A stretch of DNA of 64,000 nucleotides, taken from positions 4,885,501 through 4,949,500 of the forward strand of contig JACSYO010001674.1 of the NCBI GenBank assembly GCA_016806645.1, read 5' to 3'. The stretch is from Ophiodon elongatus. Lineage: Eukaryota > Chordata > Actinopteri > Perciformes > Hexagrammidae. The notes under the pieces are model-generated. The model searched no databases. It saw only the letters and a list, made by a program, of their open reading frames with translations, and was not told the DNA's origin. Made by a program: the position numbers and the translations under genes. Below, one piece after another: positions 25,388 through 36,796 of the stretch (position 1 is its first letter; each line of letters starts with the position of its first letter).

Positions 25388-25693
25388 AAGTTAGGTTTAG
25401 GCAAAGAAAAACGCTTAAGTTTAGGGAAAGACCGTGGTTCACTTTAACTTGACTGACAAACGACTCACATGACTAACGAATGACTAACAACTCTTCAGGT
25501 TAAAGTGACAAAATGCCAACTTAACTTTAAATTTTCCAATTGAAAGTTAAGTGGACACAAACAGCACTCTCCTGCCTGTGTTTGTTTGACCCATCGGCCT
25601 TGTTTCACCAACCCACTTCCACTCCCTCTTGTACTTAATACCACATCAATTGCTCTGACCATAATGGCGCGGGTGGGTGAGTCGCATACACAC
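25388..25693 (+). repeat. Dispersed repeat, copy A (related to 53386)
   Basis: It shares an ordered set of blocks with 53386-53640: gttaggtttagg, cttgactgacaaacgactca, gacaaaatgc, cctgtgtttgtttgacccat, and ataatggcgcgggtgggt. The family is one I recognise in fish from gactaacgactgacg-like motifs. Copy B keeps gggacccgaac, which resembles a tRNA B box on the complement, so a SINE origin on the minus strand is possible. Confidence 0.65.
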
Positions 25694-25898
25694 TAAATGA
25701 GTGTCGTGTCAGACGACGAGACACACTAAACGAGCTGCGTTATAAAACGCGTTGGGAATGAAACAGGTTGGAGGTTTTGCAAAAACGACTAAAACTGTAG
25801 AGTAACATTGCGAAGCCTAAAGAGACAGGTTAAATGAGTAAAATGTGACAACTTAATTCCTCATCTACACAATCTTGCACAGCCTAGGATTTAAAAAG

Positions 25899-26034
25899 AT
25901 AATTTTTTGTAGCCAGTGTAGCATTAAATCATGGTGGAATTAGCATGCTAGCTAGTTAACCGGCTGACAGCTGGCTAGTTAGCTTGCTTGCTAATTCCGC
26001 CATGTTTTAATGCTACACTGGGTACAAAGAATTA
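25899..26034. repeat. 136-bp palindromic MITE-like element
   Basis: Two arms of about 62 bases (25899-25960 and 25973-26034) are imperfect reverse complements: the left contains agtgtagcattaaatcatgg and the right catgttttaatgctacactg. The spacer is only about 12 bases (ccggctgacagct). It has no coding capacity. The fold-back shape suggests a hairpin MITE; I do not recognise a family. Confidence 0.85.
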
Positions 26035-29000
26035 GCCAAACAACGGGCTGGTGGCCAGCAGCAGCGCTGGCTCTAACAGTTCCTTCACTGTACTCCCCGC
26101 TGCTCCGGAGAAGGACACGCTACCTAGACAGCCATCCATCTCCTCTTCCCGGCGAGCTGTAACAACACTATACAGCCCCACTGACGTGTGTTGTCACCAT
26201 AACAACTGACAACAATCGACATTTTCTTTTTTATACTAGTCAATTGACCACGGAAAACATTTCAATGTCTGTTCCCCTCTTATTCTATTTCCATGGTGTC
26301 AATGCCATGGTGCGTTTGTAATGACTTGATCTGCTGCCAGTTGGCTTCATTTGTGTTCAACCAAGCCTTAGATGACTGGCTAGGTGCACCTGAAGAGTAA
26401 CCCACATATGAGGTGACTCATTTTCCACGGAGGAAAGTCCAACATGGACAGAAACACTTGTGTTCTTGCGCTCTATGTACTTTTGCACTCTGTTTTATTC
26501 TCTGTATGCAAATCCTCGACTAGACTTTTTTGCTGACTACCTCACCAGAAAAAGAGACAAGTAAAAGGACAGTTTTTTTTAAGGCGCCAACCACCACGAC
26601 ATATCGTCAGATGAAATATGTGTATGAAATAAATCTATAAAAATAAATCTTTTAAATTTGAACATTTACAGGAATTATGGATTGCTTCTATCTTGTTAGT
26701 ATTTTTCTTTTGGATTATTCCAAGAGCTTAATTTGCCAAGGAAGTCAGAGGTTTTTCAACCTAGAGGCCATGTAATCTATTGCAAAGGCAACATGGACAA
26801 TGCTTTTACTTAACATTACAAAAGGTAATAGGAACATCTACCCATAATGACCTTAGGTACCCCCGCATCAATGTGGTTTGAGGCTCATGAAAAGCCGATA
26901 TTAAAGACTGCCTGTCTGGAGTGTTTTGCACGCTGACTGTGTAATCTAAGTGGACAGAATGTTTTGATTGTTGGACCGAGCAGGAAGTAACACTACCCAG
27001 TGAGCATGGCCCATTGTGGGCTTGGACTACACTCAGAGAGCTTCTTAAACAATAATAACTCTGACTCACTCTCACTCAGCTCCAGCTGGTAAAATTGGCA
27101 GAAAAAAGAATCCTTCCCACAGCCTTGAGAGGGCCAGTTAGTCATGCAATAGTGATACCAATGTTGCTGATATTTGGCAGTGTAGCACAATTGTAAACAT
27201 AGCTAAAACACAGTTGTGTGGGTGACATGGTGGCAAATGTCAGCTGAGGAGAGAAAATATTAGGTGTGGCTTTTTCAGATTATTCTCAGGTGTTCTGCCC
27301 TTTCATTTTACCTTTCTAAGCTTAGGCCATGAGAAGGTTGCGAGAGTCAAGTCCTACCCCAATGTGGAAAACACTGTGTTAAGTTACAGTAATACTGCCT
27401 GGTGCTACTGCGATGATGTGGCCGCAGCGATCGTCCCGAGCCATACCCTCCACTGTGCCCTTGGCGGATAAAGGACACCCCCTGTGCTCCATCCTGCTTC
27501 CTGTGCCGGCTGCCCAGAATCCCAAATGTCAGCGGATGGCTTAAGAAATGACAGCTGCCACTGCATCTTGAATGTCCGCCACCACATTCCGAGAAGTGTT
27601 GAAAAGGACGAAGTGACATTTGCAGCAGGGTTTTCTTAACATCCTCTTGTCTCCTCCCTCTGTGTTTCCACCATGCCCTGTTTCCTGCCCTGCTGTGCCC
27701 ATGAATCTACATAGGATACTAGTCTGCTTACCAGGTCAAACATCATGCTGTGTTTGACATTCATCATTTATTGATGGGCTGTTTTTCAATTGCAGCGGGA
27801 GAGTGCTTGGCTTCTCTGCTCTCACACTGGCTGATCCATGGGGAGGGCTCTCCTACTGAGGGCCCACATTCACTCAGCGCGCTGTTGACTTATAATGGTT
27901 GTGACACACAAATAACTTGCAGGGTGTTTTTTTTTTTTCCTCCTCTTTCCATTTTGTTAGCTTTTCACTCTCTGCTTACACTTCTTCCATTATTGTTCTA
28001 GAGGCAGAAATAAAATAATGGAAGCGGAGTGAAAGAGAGCTCATCAAGAGAGCGAAAGAGGCTCATCAGAGTCTCTGAACCGGAATCTACAGCTGACTGC
28101 AACAAATCTACTATACGGAGATATGTAATGGGAAAGGAAATGCAGTGAAACCACAGTCTATTTATCCACGTGTGTTGTGCATTTAAACATAACTCATCAA
28201 AAGTCCTGTTTGAACCCTGTCTTGTAAACCTAAACTAATCCCTCCATGTGTTTCTTCCCGCAACCACTCACACAGGAATATTCCCTTACTCATCAAATCC
28301 GAAGCATGGGATTAATTTGCCTCCATATGCAGCTGCAGTTGGTTAATTTTAGCTGAAAAAGGGCAGTGATTGAGCTGTGATGGTCACTATTTCTAATGAA
28401 AATCTAACATTTTACTGTGACGGCAATGAAGGGCTTTCCTATTTTTTACAGGGATACATGACATGGTATAAGTAAAAGGCCTATATGTATATGTCCATGT
28501 GTACAACTTCTTTTTTACATTGATCCTTGGAAATATGAGGAAGTAAACAAGTCACCATTATTTTGATTGCACCTCACTTGTGAATCCGCTAACTGCTTTT
28601 GTCACGAAATATATCAAGTAGATCCTGTAGAACCAGCTGTATGTTGAGTATAGTCAAAGCATTTTGTTGACACATCTCTATCAACTACATCCAACGTTTT
28701 TGGGCATTTTTGCCTTTTTTATTGGATGTTTCCTGCGTGTATCTATGAACTGTCACACTGTCTAAAACCTACTCTCTATTTCTTCACCGCATATAATATA
28801 AGATAGAAAATCGTTTGTTTTTTTTTAAATCTAATTACGATGTAAACGATGCAAGTTTTAGTAATGAATTATGCAGCAAAGTCTCAGGCTCCTCTGATTG
28901 TTGCTAAACCCAGATAATAACCTGGGGACACATCAGTTGGGTAAACCTGGATTGATGCTGTGTCCCTACTGACAAGGTGACTAAACCCTCAAGCACTGGC

Positions 29001-30060
29001 TTGTTTCCCCCTCATTGCACATTTACACTACCTTTAACACTTCAGTGGCATGCCATTGCTGCAAAGACTAGAAAAATCAATTTGTGCAAGCGGCTGTAGA
29101 GGGCAATACGTTGTCTGTCGCTGTTGTGGTACAAAGTTGTTTTCCCCTGGCTTTCAAGATAGAGAACAAACTGAAAGAAAACAAGGAATTCTCAGTCTTC
29201 TCATCTCTGGACACTTTGGGGCTACACGTTTTTTGTAAAACCTGGATAGGACAGGAGGGTGATGTTGCTTTCAGAATAGGTTTTTCTTTGCCATGAAGCT
29301 CTGTAGCTAAATAAGTTACATAGGGTTCAAGCCAGCCGGGTTTGAAGCCAGACATCCTTGTTTACTTTTTGCTCAGCCACACAGTGCACAACATATGCAG
29401 TCCATCCTGTTCTTCGATGGCTTCATGATTCATGAGTAAATTTCACCCTAATTGTCTGCAGAGATATTCTAGAAAACCTTTTAAAAAATGTAAATGTTTG
29501 GAACAACCAAATAGCGACCTCTTCAAAATGATCAGAAAATTGTCTTTGTTCGTTTTGGTAGTAAATACTCATTAACGATGAATATATTCGGGATTATCAA
29601 CTATTTGTATACTTTATAAATGTTCTTACTTCATTTCCACGAATCACAGAGGGCATACAAATGCTATGCACGCAGTGATACCACAAAACGATGGGCCATA
29701 TCCATAAAACTCCTGTAACTTTGAGCCACAGTGGTGAAAAGAGCAGAATCACATTGCTGCTGCTTTGTCAGCTGGGTCCCACGTGAAAGTCAGTGGACAT
29801 CGATATTAATGAGGCGTATATAGTTTTAACAGTCACCATGATCAACAATGCATGGAAGCTCAATAGATTGGCACTTTGAGATAGATACTGAAAGCTAAGC
29901 AAAGTCAAAGTAATTTAGGCACAGGCCAAAAAACAACAACAAAAAAAAGGACATGTGGTCAAAGACAGCACTGAAACACCAAAACACTAAAACAAAGAAA
30001 TACAGTAACTGAGCTTTTAAATGCACAACCAGCCATGTATTTCATTCTGAGGTGACTTTT

Positions 30061-30200
30061 AGGCCCCAATCACACCTGGTATTAACATGCAATCTGTATG
30101 AATAGGTTAGATCTGAATGTGGTCATTCTGTGTGTTTTTCTTAATCCAGATGCAGATGAGATTTGTAGATATCCAAATGTAAGCCTGCATGTCTAAATAT
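30061..30200 (+). repeat. Teleost dispersed repeat fragment
   Basis: The opening ggccccaatcacacctggta and attaacatgc is characteristic of a repeat I recognise from fish introns. The rest is degraded. Confidence 0.4.
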
Positions 30201-32599
30201 TAACCAGCGATGCCACATTAATATTCCTGAAGCAACATACACAAATTGGTCACCACTTTTCACCAGCATCACCTGAAAAGGTTAGTGAATAGTCAAACAA
30301 GTTCAACAATTTAGATTAAACTCTAGTTGAGTTGGAGAGTATCTGGTTAACGAGCTTTCACCGCAACGTTAAAGTTGTTTGTAATGAAAGTAGCACCGTT
30401 AACTATTACTATAATTGGGGGTTTTCGATATGATGGGATATGATGAACATCACTTTAAAAAGACAAGAAAGAAATGGCATAATGGAGACCTATCAGTGTG
30501 AAAATAATGGTTAAATAATGATGAAACAATGTTTCATCAGAAATAATCAAAAGTCTTACTGAATGAATTCATCCTCTTTTGATTGAAATGACATGTGCAC
30601 AAGGTCATGATTAAGAATGTACAAAGGCTAAACATCTTACAGGGTAGATTTTTTTTTATTTCTAAGTGTTTGTGAATGCAGTTCTGACATGCCTGGATGA
30701 CTAACTAGCCGGCAGACTAAAAGGTCGACTACACTTTTTTAGGGCTTTTTACGCTGACAGATTTGCTGTCAAGAGACTTTTTCCGGATCACATTTGGGGA
30801 TTGGACATCTGCATGACTACCCTCAGCAACAGAGTGGCCATTATATGCGCCAGTGGCAGTGCTCTAGTTGCATTTCAATGTTAGGCATCTCCATTTTAAG
30901 CATCTCTAAGTCCATTTCATCCGAGCTGCTTAGCGGTTAATCAGCTGACAGAAACAGGGCAGAGGAAATTGTATGCTCCTGAATATGTACCTTTTTTTCC
31001 AAGAATTTTTTTTCCTGTTGTTCTGGCCTTGCAGCTGTGAAGTAAAAATACAACATGGGAAAAAAAACTTTACCACGGCTGAGTGACAAATTACATAACC
31101 ACAACCAGATCTACAATGGCAATGGGACCTGAACTGCACTTTTTGCGTGCCCACCTTAATGTCTCTTATTTCATTCAAGAGTCAATGTTACTATAAAAAC
31201 AATTATCTATGTAGCTGTGTCGTTTTAAACAGTTTTGTTTACACCTTAGCGTGACTCAGTCAGCTGCAGTAGGATGTAGGATGGACATCTCTTCTTACAG
31301 TGTTGTAACACTGGATCACAGATCTGGTACCCAGAAGCAGACTCAGGAGGCAGAACAGGTGTGTTTACTTGGTCTACTAGGCAGCACCGAGCAACAAGAA
31401 AGGAGTCTGACCAGACAAATTAATCAGAATGGCTAATAATGAGGAGGCATAATGGTAATTAGAGCAGGTACCGACAGGGAGAACACAATATGGTTGTGCT
31501 GATTGTAAATGAGAAGCAGCTTTTGTGGGTAGATGACCTGGGTCAGGTGACTGAGGCGGGAGACTAAGTAGTGACGCCTGGTGGGCAGGTGTGGAATTGC
31601 ATGTCTTAATTAATAAGTGGTTTGTATGTACAACAAACATTAATTGCATAAACGAGAGGGAAAAGAGTGACGGGATGCTCGTCACCATATGACAGGTCAC
31701 AACAGTAATCCAGCTTTACAATCTTAGTAAAAAGTTATTGAAGACAACGATACTTTTTTCTGTGTCATCAATCAAAGAAAAGGGTTTTGAAGAAACAAAT
31801 GGTAATGCTTCATTACAACCCCAATATTTAACATTTATAAGCATTATGTAACCAAGCAAACACACATTAAACAAATAAAAGAATAATTACATATCTTTGT
31901 TGTAAAAACACTGACATCTTTGCCAGTCACCACGGGAAATGGTTGATCAGAGATGAATCTTTATTGCAGCAGTGATGCCAGGACAGGCAGACATTCAAGT
32001 GGGCTCTAACGATGATATAGTATCTTCTATTTTATAAAGTAAGAGACTCTCCTTCACATCGGCACATCAAAAAGAATTCGCTAAAGATCAGTTACACCAT
32101 TCTCTGCACAAAAAAAACTGCATGAAAAGGAAGGTTTTTATTTTTAGAAAAACATCAAACCGTCCATGAGACAGAAAATATTCAAACATTATATGTAAAA
32201 CAGTAGCACCACTAAACTGAATTATTATAGTAGGATGTAATCTGTTTTCAGGAAACAATTGAAGACAGCTTTTAGTGTTGTTTAGATGATATATGCTGAC
32301 TCTGATTAAAGAGCTGCTCTCTTCTCTGTGGCACAAAGTAAACATCACAGAAGCTGCAGACTCATCTGACTTGAGTGGACGCCTCGAGGAAGGAGTGGTA
32401 TTATTAGATTACCTGTGATGAAGTGAGTTAGATGTCATTTCCATCTGCCTGGTCGTTATGAGTTGCAGGTACAATCAGTTTCATCCGCGTGTGCACTTCA
32501 ATGTGTGTGCAAACTTGTTTTTTAATGCATTAAATTTGGGTCGTGAATATGTTATCTTCTTGGAAATCCAAGCACGGATTTTCTCAGAAATTTCACGCT

Positions 32600-32750
32600 T
32601 CCCCTCGTCTTCACAGGTCTAATTCGCCGTCCCCTTGCAACAACCTCGGTCTAATTGCATTTACTTGTTGGAGCAAATCCCATCTGGGAAACTCAATACA
32701 CATTCTGAATTAATCGTCTTCCCTCCATTATGGTTTGAGTCTAATTGCAC
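32600..32750. promoter_or_regulatory. Candidate homeodomain-site cluster
   Basis: GTCTAATT occurs at 32617-32624, 32649-32656 and 32739-32746; the last two extend to GTCTAATTGCA. TAATTG is a core homeodomain site, and the surrounding sequence is non-repetitive. It lies about 1.5 kb upstream of the lrrc38 start codon. Function is inferred from motif repetition only. Confidence 0.3.
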
Positions 32751-33542
32751 CGCTGTTTTACTATCTAACGTATTCAGGTCATAAAAATACATAAATGGAA
32801 AGGCACATCAATTAATATAAAGATCAAGCAGGCTGGTGATCTGTTATGTCATTTTTACCCCACACCAAACCTCACTGTGCTAATGCTGGATTTGCAGATA
32901 CAAAATAGACACACAGGGATAAAGGCTAATGGTGTATATTTAACAGTGAACTGTTTTCCATTTGAAGACACTAATGAAGCTTCTCCAAAGGGCAGGTTGT
33001 GTTTAACAAGCCATTCTCAAACCAGTGAGGCTTACTGTCAAAGCAACGGCTTGCTATTGTCAATGGATAACAAAGCAGGTGAATAGATTCAAAATAAATG
33101 TATGAAAGGCAAATATAATGCATTTCTTGAAATGGTAGTCTAGGACATACAGCTGAACAAGCTTTAAAAAAAAATAAAAAAAATGAACAGCATCAGAAAT
33201 GTCTTCCATCTTTCAGATGTTTCTAGATACAACCCATCGTCATTTCTTCACACTATGGGAAGTGACATCACATGTTGACAGCGTGGTTCAGACACGCCTC
33301 CCTGGAAATAAGGAGAGGGGAGAGGAGATAAACCGTGGTACATTCAGAGGCACTCGTTGGACTGGCATGGCTGTGTGCCGCTCAGCACTGCGCTCTACAT
33401 CCATGAGGCTCCTGCCTGGACATTTGCATTCCCTCTGCAGGGCAACACTGCCTTGATACGGCGCTGGATAGAGCAACGTCGAGCCGCGCTGTGCCCTCAC
33501 AGCATGTTGCAGGGCATTGGGGAGATAGAGAGGGAATAATAA

Positions 33543-34243
33543 GGGGGGCGGGGGAACCTTACCACTTGAGCGATGTTCCGTGAGCTTCTCTCTTTCTCGT
33601 TTCAGACCGTCAGGCTTTTCTGCACAGGGAGCTGGGACTAATGGAGGGATGCAATGATGTTGCTCTTCGCTTGTCATGCTTGAATCACAGCTTCATATAT
33701 CCTTTTGTGTCGGAGACCTCATTGTCTTCGTCTGTCACTGCCGCCAGATCAACTGTGGGGTAGCGTGGCGGACAGAGCCCCCTCCTCAACCCCCCTCTCC
33801 CTTGTCTGTGCCCCCGGCTTCTCATCACTCCCGGCTCGCTCGTGTCTATTTACCTCTCTTAAGCCCTCCCCTCTCTGTTGAGCTCCGTCTTTCTTGCTCT
33901 CCCGCTCCCTACTGCTTACTATCTCCCTCTCTTTGCTCCTTCAAAGAGGGCAGCCTGCTGTTCTGTCCAAGAAGCTTGCTACATGACCTCCCGGAAGACA
34001 GTTTTTGCCGCTGCTCTGCCTCCTCACAATCCCAGAGCTCTTCCAGATTTCCATCTCTACAAGGGCAGGATGTTCCTTTGCGAGGATTGATCCCCATCCA
34101 CCCCTCTTCACTTTCCCCTTCCCCTCCCTTGTCCTGATCTCCTGCCCTCTGACCCTCACCCTCTCGTTCTCTACCCCCGCCCTCTCCTATTCGCCCTTAC
34201 CCCAGAGCCTCTTTCCCCCTTAATTCATTTCACCCACTCGACC
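33543..34243 (+). promoter_or_regulatory. Putative lrrc38 promoter and pyrimidine-rich 5' leader
   Basis: A GC box lies at 33543-33556 (GGGGGGCGGGGG). A good acceptor-like sequence (ctctttctcgtttcag, ending 33605) could join an upstream non-coding exon to this leader. From about 33776 to 34230 the plus strand is strongly C/T-rich, up to the start codon. An upstream open frame begins ATG 33983 and ends TGA 34088-34090, 153 bases before the lrrc38 ATG; a shorter in-frame ATG is at 34070. I see no clear TATA box and cannot place the transcription start. Confidence 0.45.
33983..34090 (+). other. Upstream open reading frame in the lrrc38 leader
   Basis: An ATG-initiated frame of 35 codons plus TGA lies in the pyrimidine-rich leader, with a second in-frame ATG at 34070. 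It ends 153 bases before the lrrc38 ATG, so reinitiation is possible. It matters only if transcription starts upstream of 33983. No peptide family recognised. Confidence 0.35.
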
Positions 34244-34871
34244 ATGTTGCCATGTGTCCGCTGGCTCCAACTTATCCTCATCTGGCTGTCCTCTGTCTTA
34301 TGGACACGGGGGGAAAACTGCCCAACAAACTGCATGTGCCCGGATCCTCACACTGTGGACTGCAGCGGCCGTGGGCTGACCCGTCTACCCAATGAGATCC
34401 CCTTGGATGTGCGCAGGCTGTTGCTGGCCGACAACTGGATACCCCGCATCCCCTCGGACTTCCTGGTTCTGTACAGCGACTTGGTCTACCTGGACCTCCG
34501 GAACAACTCCCTCTCCCACATAGAACCGGGGACACTCAGCACCTCCTCCAGGCTGGTCTTCCTGGACCTGGGCAGCAACAACCTGACTGAAATCCCCAAG
34601 GGAACTTTTGGGGAGTCTCGGAGCCTGATCAAACTACGGCTGGGCAACAACCCGTATCTGAGCATGGTGAACGAGGATGCGTTCCTTGGCCTCACCTCTC
34701 TGAGAGAGCTGGAACTGGAGCGTAATGCCCTGTCTACGCTACAGGTGGGGGCACTGAGTCAGTTGCCCTCCCTGCGGGCGGTGAGGCTCGAGGGCAACCC
34801 ATGGGTATGCAACTGCAACTTTGCCAGCCTGTTCACATGGCTGATGGAGAACAGCCACAAGCTTCCAAACG
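34244..34871 (+). CDS. lrrc38: lrrc38 coding exon 1: BK-channel gamma subunit, LRR ectodomain
   Basis: Exon 1 encodes residues 1-209 and the first base of codon 210 of a 291-residue protein. The start ATG has A at -3 (cgaccATG) and opens a hydrophobic signal peptide (about residues 1-23, ending WTRG). An LRRNT cap follows (C26, C30, C32, C40; CPDPHTVDC), then about five leucine-rich repeats (roughly residues 55-175) with LxxLxLxxN cores such as LVYLDLRNN and LVFLDLGSNN, then the start of the LRRCT (NPWVCNC, C189 and C191). Sequons are at N87 and N113. The exon ends at AACG/GTAAGT, a strong donor. The DPHTVDC and PLDVR signatures and the exon 2 sequence fit LRRC38 better than LRRC26, LRRC52 or LRRC55. 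Known for the family: the ectodomain sits outside the cell and the protein assembles with Slo1 to shift BK activation to more negative voltages, LRRC38 being the weakest of the four. Teleosts may keep two copies; I cannot tell which this is. Confidence 0.93.
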
Positions 34872-36439
34872 GTAAGTAGCAGCATCTGAGAAGCATTTGC
34901 TTTCCATGTGCTTGACCTGAAATAATGCGCATCTGAACATACAACATTATTATTGTAAAACCCTGCTCCGGTCTATTTATGTTTTCCATGTAGGAGAGGG
35001 AACCCCCCCCCACCCCCCCACACACCCCCTCCCTCTCCCATGTTCTAATTTTGTCTCTTTCTTCCTCCACTCCCTTCGCATATAATGTGTGAGACTGACT
35101 GACTCTCTAATATGAGACAATATCCCTGGTTTGAAAGTGGGAGGATGCTTTGTTTTTTAATTTGATTAATTTCAAAATACGGAGCAAGACAATTCAAAAT
35201 GTGACGTTGTCTTTTCTGGAAAAAGAAACAAATCAACTCATATTAGGAATTTTAGCTTGCAGTTTCTCTGGTTCCACATTTCATCATGCATATAAACATT
35301 GACCTCTATCCTGCGTGGTATCGATCAATTTGCAGCCCATTTTTATGTAATACATTTTTATGTAATACCAGCCATTTGGTGGACACTGTAATTCAGCAAT
35401 ATCATCAATTATTTTCTTCCTACACCAATGAAAATCTAACCCTTCCCCTTCTTCGCTCGAGTCATGTGATTTTTTTGGCCCATACTAAAGACTCTGTCTA
35501 CCACTGTGATTCGGCCTCGAGGGTCGAGTTAGATAACAGGGCTGAAGTTTTGGTGTGCTCGGGTGAATGTGTGCATGCCTATCTGAGGAACAACACAAGA
35601 CAAAGGGGATCGCCATGTCCCTTCAGAAGTATTCTTCATGTAAAAGGTTGCAAGATATAAAACACAGACCATCACAATCTGTGCCGATGTTATTCATGTG
35701 GAGAATCTCATTCACCTGTCAGAAGCAATTTATTCACAAATCATAATAATGTTTTGATCAGAAGAAACCATACATGATTTTACTGAAGGTCAGCCATATG
35801 TATATTACTATTAATGCCCTTACAAAAGGACACAGACAGCAGCAATAAGTGCAAGCCAGCATGTGGGAGCAGAGGAGGAAACGTAAACAGATCTGACAGT
35901 TCAGCCACACATGACGAAGAGCTCGTGCTGTTATGATATTCAAATCACAGCGCAGATTTGTCGTATGATGGGATTTGGTGTAATCTGATTGTGGACATAT
36001 GCCCATTTGATGTTCAAGGTGTGTTTTTAAATACAGTACACAATGTTCTTTTGTGTATAAAGGTGTACAGATAGGGAGTGAGAACGTTTATATCTGTCAA
36101 TGTTCCAAAGTTGTTTGGGGCGTGCGATGTTGACCTGTATTTACAAAGACCTTTTTTTTTTTTTATCCAAAGCATGAAAAGCAGGGGGGTAAACCTTTAT
36201 ATTGACATTATGCAAAAGATTTTCCAATTTGCTAATTTAAATTAAAATCTTGTTCTGCGCTGCAAAAGCTTAATTACCTCAACTCCATTTAAACGGTTTC
36301 GCTGTTGCAAACTGCTGACAAGTCAAAAGTAAACTTCCTATACATTTAGGTCATGGTGTTCTGTGCTATTGATACTGCTTCTGCTTTCCTCTAAGGGCTT
36401 TCTCCATTTGCCCCAAAATCAGACAAGTTTGGGCCTGCG

Positions 36440-36700
36440 AGGAAGCAAAGTTGGTAAACTGGCAAGAACACCTAATTCCCCCTGGTAACAGGCTGCAAAT
36501 GCATTAATCACAGGTTCTAAGTGTCGTCAAACTGCAAGGCATAATTAATTGCATGAGCAGCGCTGGCCGGGCAGACATCAACAACGAAGAAGAAGCCGAA
36601 GGGCTGGCCAAGCTGCTGGCGTGGCTGCCAACTGGCCCCAGCGATCACACATACTGAAATTGAGTCAGTAATGCGTATCTCACTTCATATGCAGCTCTTA
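36440..36700. promoter_or_regulatory. CNE-like block in lrrc38 intron
   Basis: Non-repetitive, mixed-composition sequence with clustered homeodomain/POU-like cores (aaatgcattaatcacag, cataattaattgcatgagca). It looks like conserved non-coding sequence, but this is a judgement from composition. Confidence 0.25.
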
Positions 36701-36760
36701 CATCCCCATCAGTGACTGTTTGCTTTGTGACCCCAGAGATAAGTCCACCGGCTTCGACGG

Positions 36761-36762
<2 letters not shown>

Positions 36763-36793
<31 letters not shown>
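36763..36793. repeat. (CA)n microsatellite
   Basis: About 31 bases, uninterrupted, inside the lrrc38 intron. Confidence 0.97.

Positions 36794-36796
<3 letters not shown>

Larger units (their letters stand above)
26035..33542. other. Gene-free stretch upstream of lrrc38
   Basis: AT-rich with scattered homopolymers. A fragment at 30061-30200 (cacacctggtattaacatgc) resembles a known type of teleost repeat. 32460-32750 is a candidate regulatory block with three GTCTAATT motifs. No exon supported. Confidence 0.4.

Noticed and set aside
31250..31700. Possible repeat or LTR-like region
   Set aside because: Some phrases resemble fish repeats, but I could not find ends, TIRs or a coding remnant.
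33676..34137. 153-codon plus-strand frame upstream of lrrc38
   Set aside because: Composition is Ser/Pro/Leu from the pyrimidine tract, with no domain. It stops before the true start and is in a leader-like region.
34278..34695. Minus-strand frames opposite lrrc38 exon 1
   Set aside because: Antisense of LRR coding sequence; the sense frame has clear family motifs.
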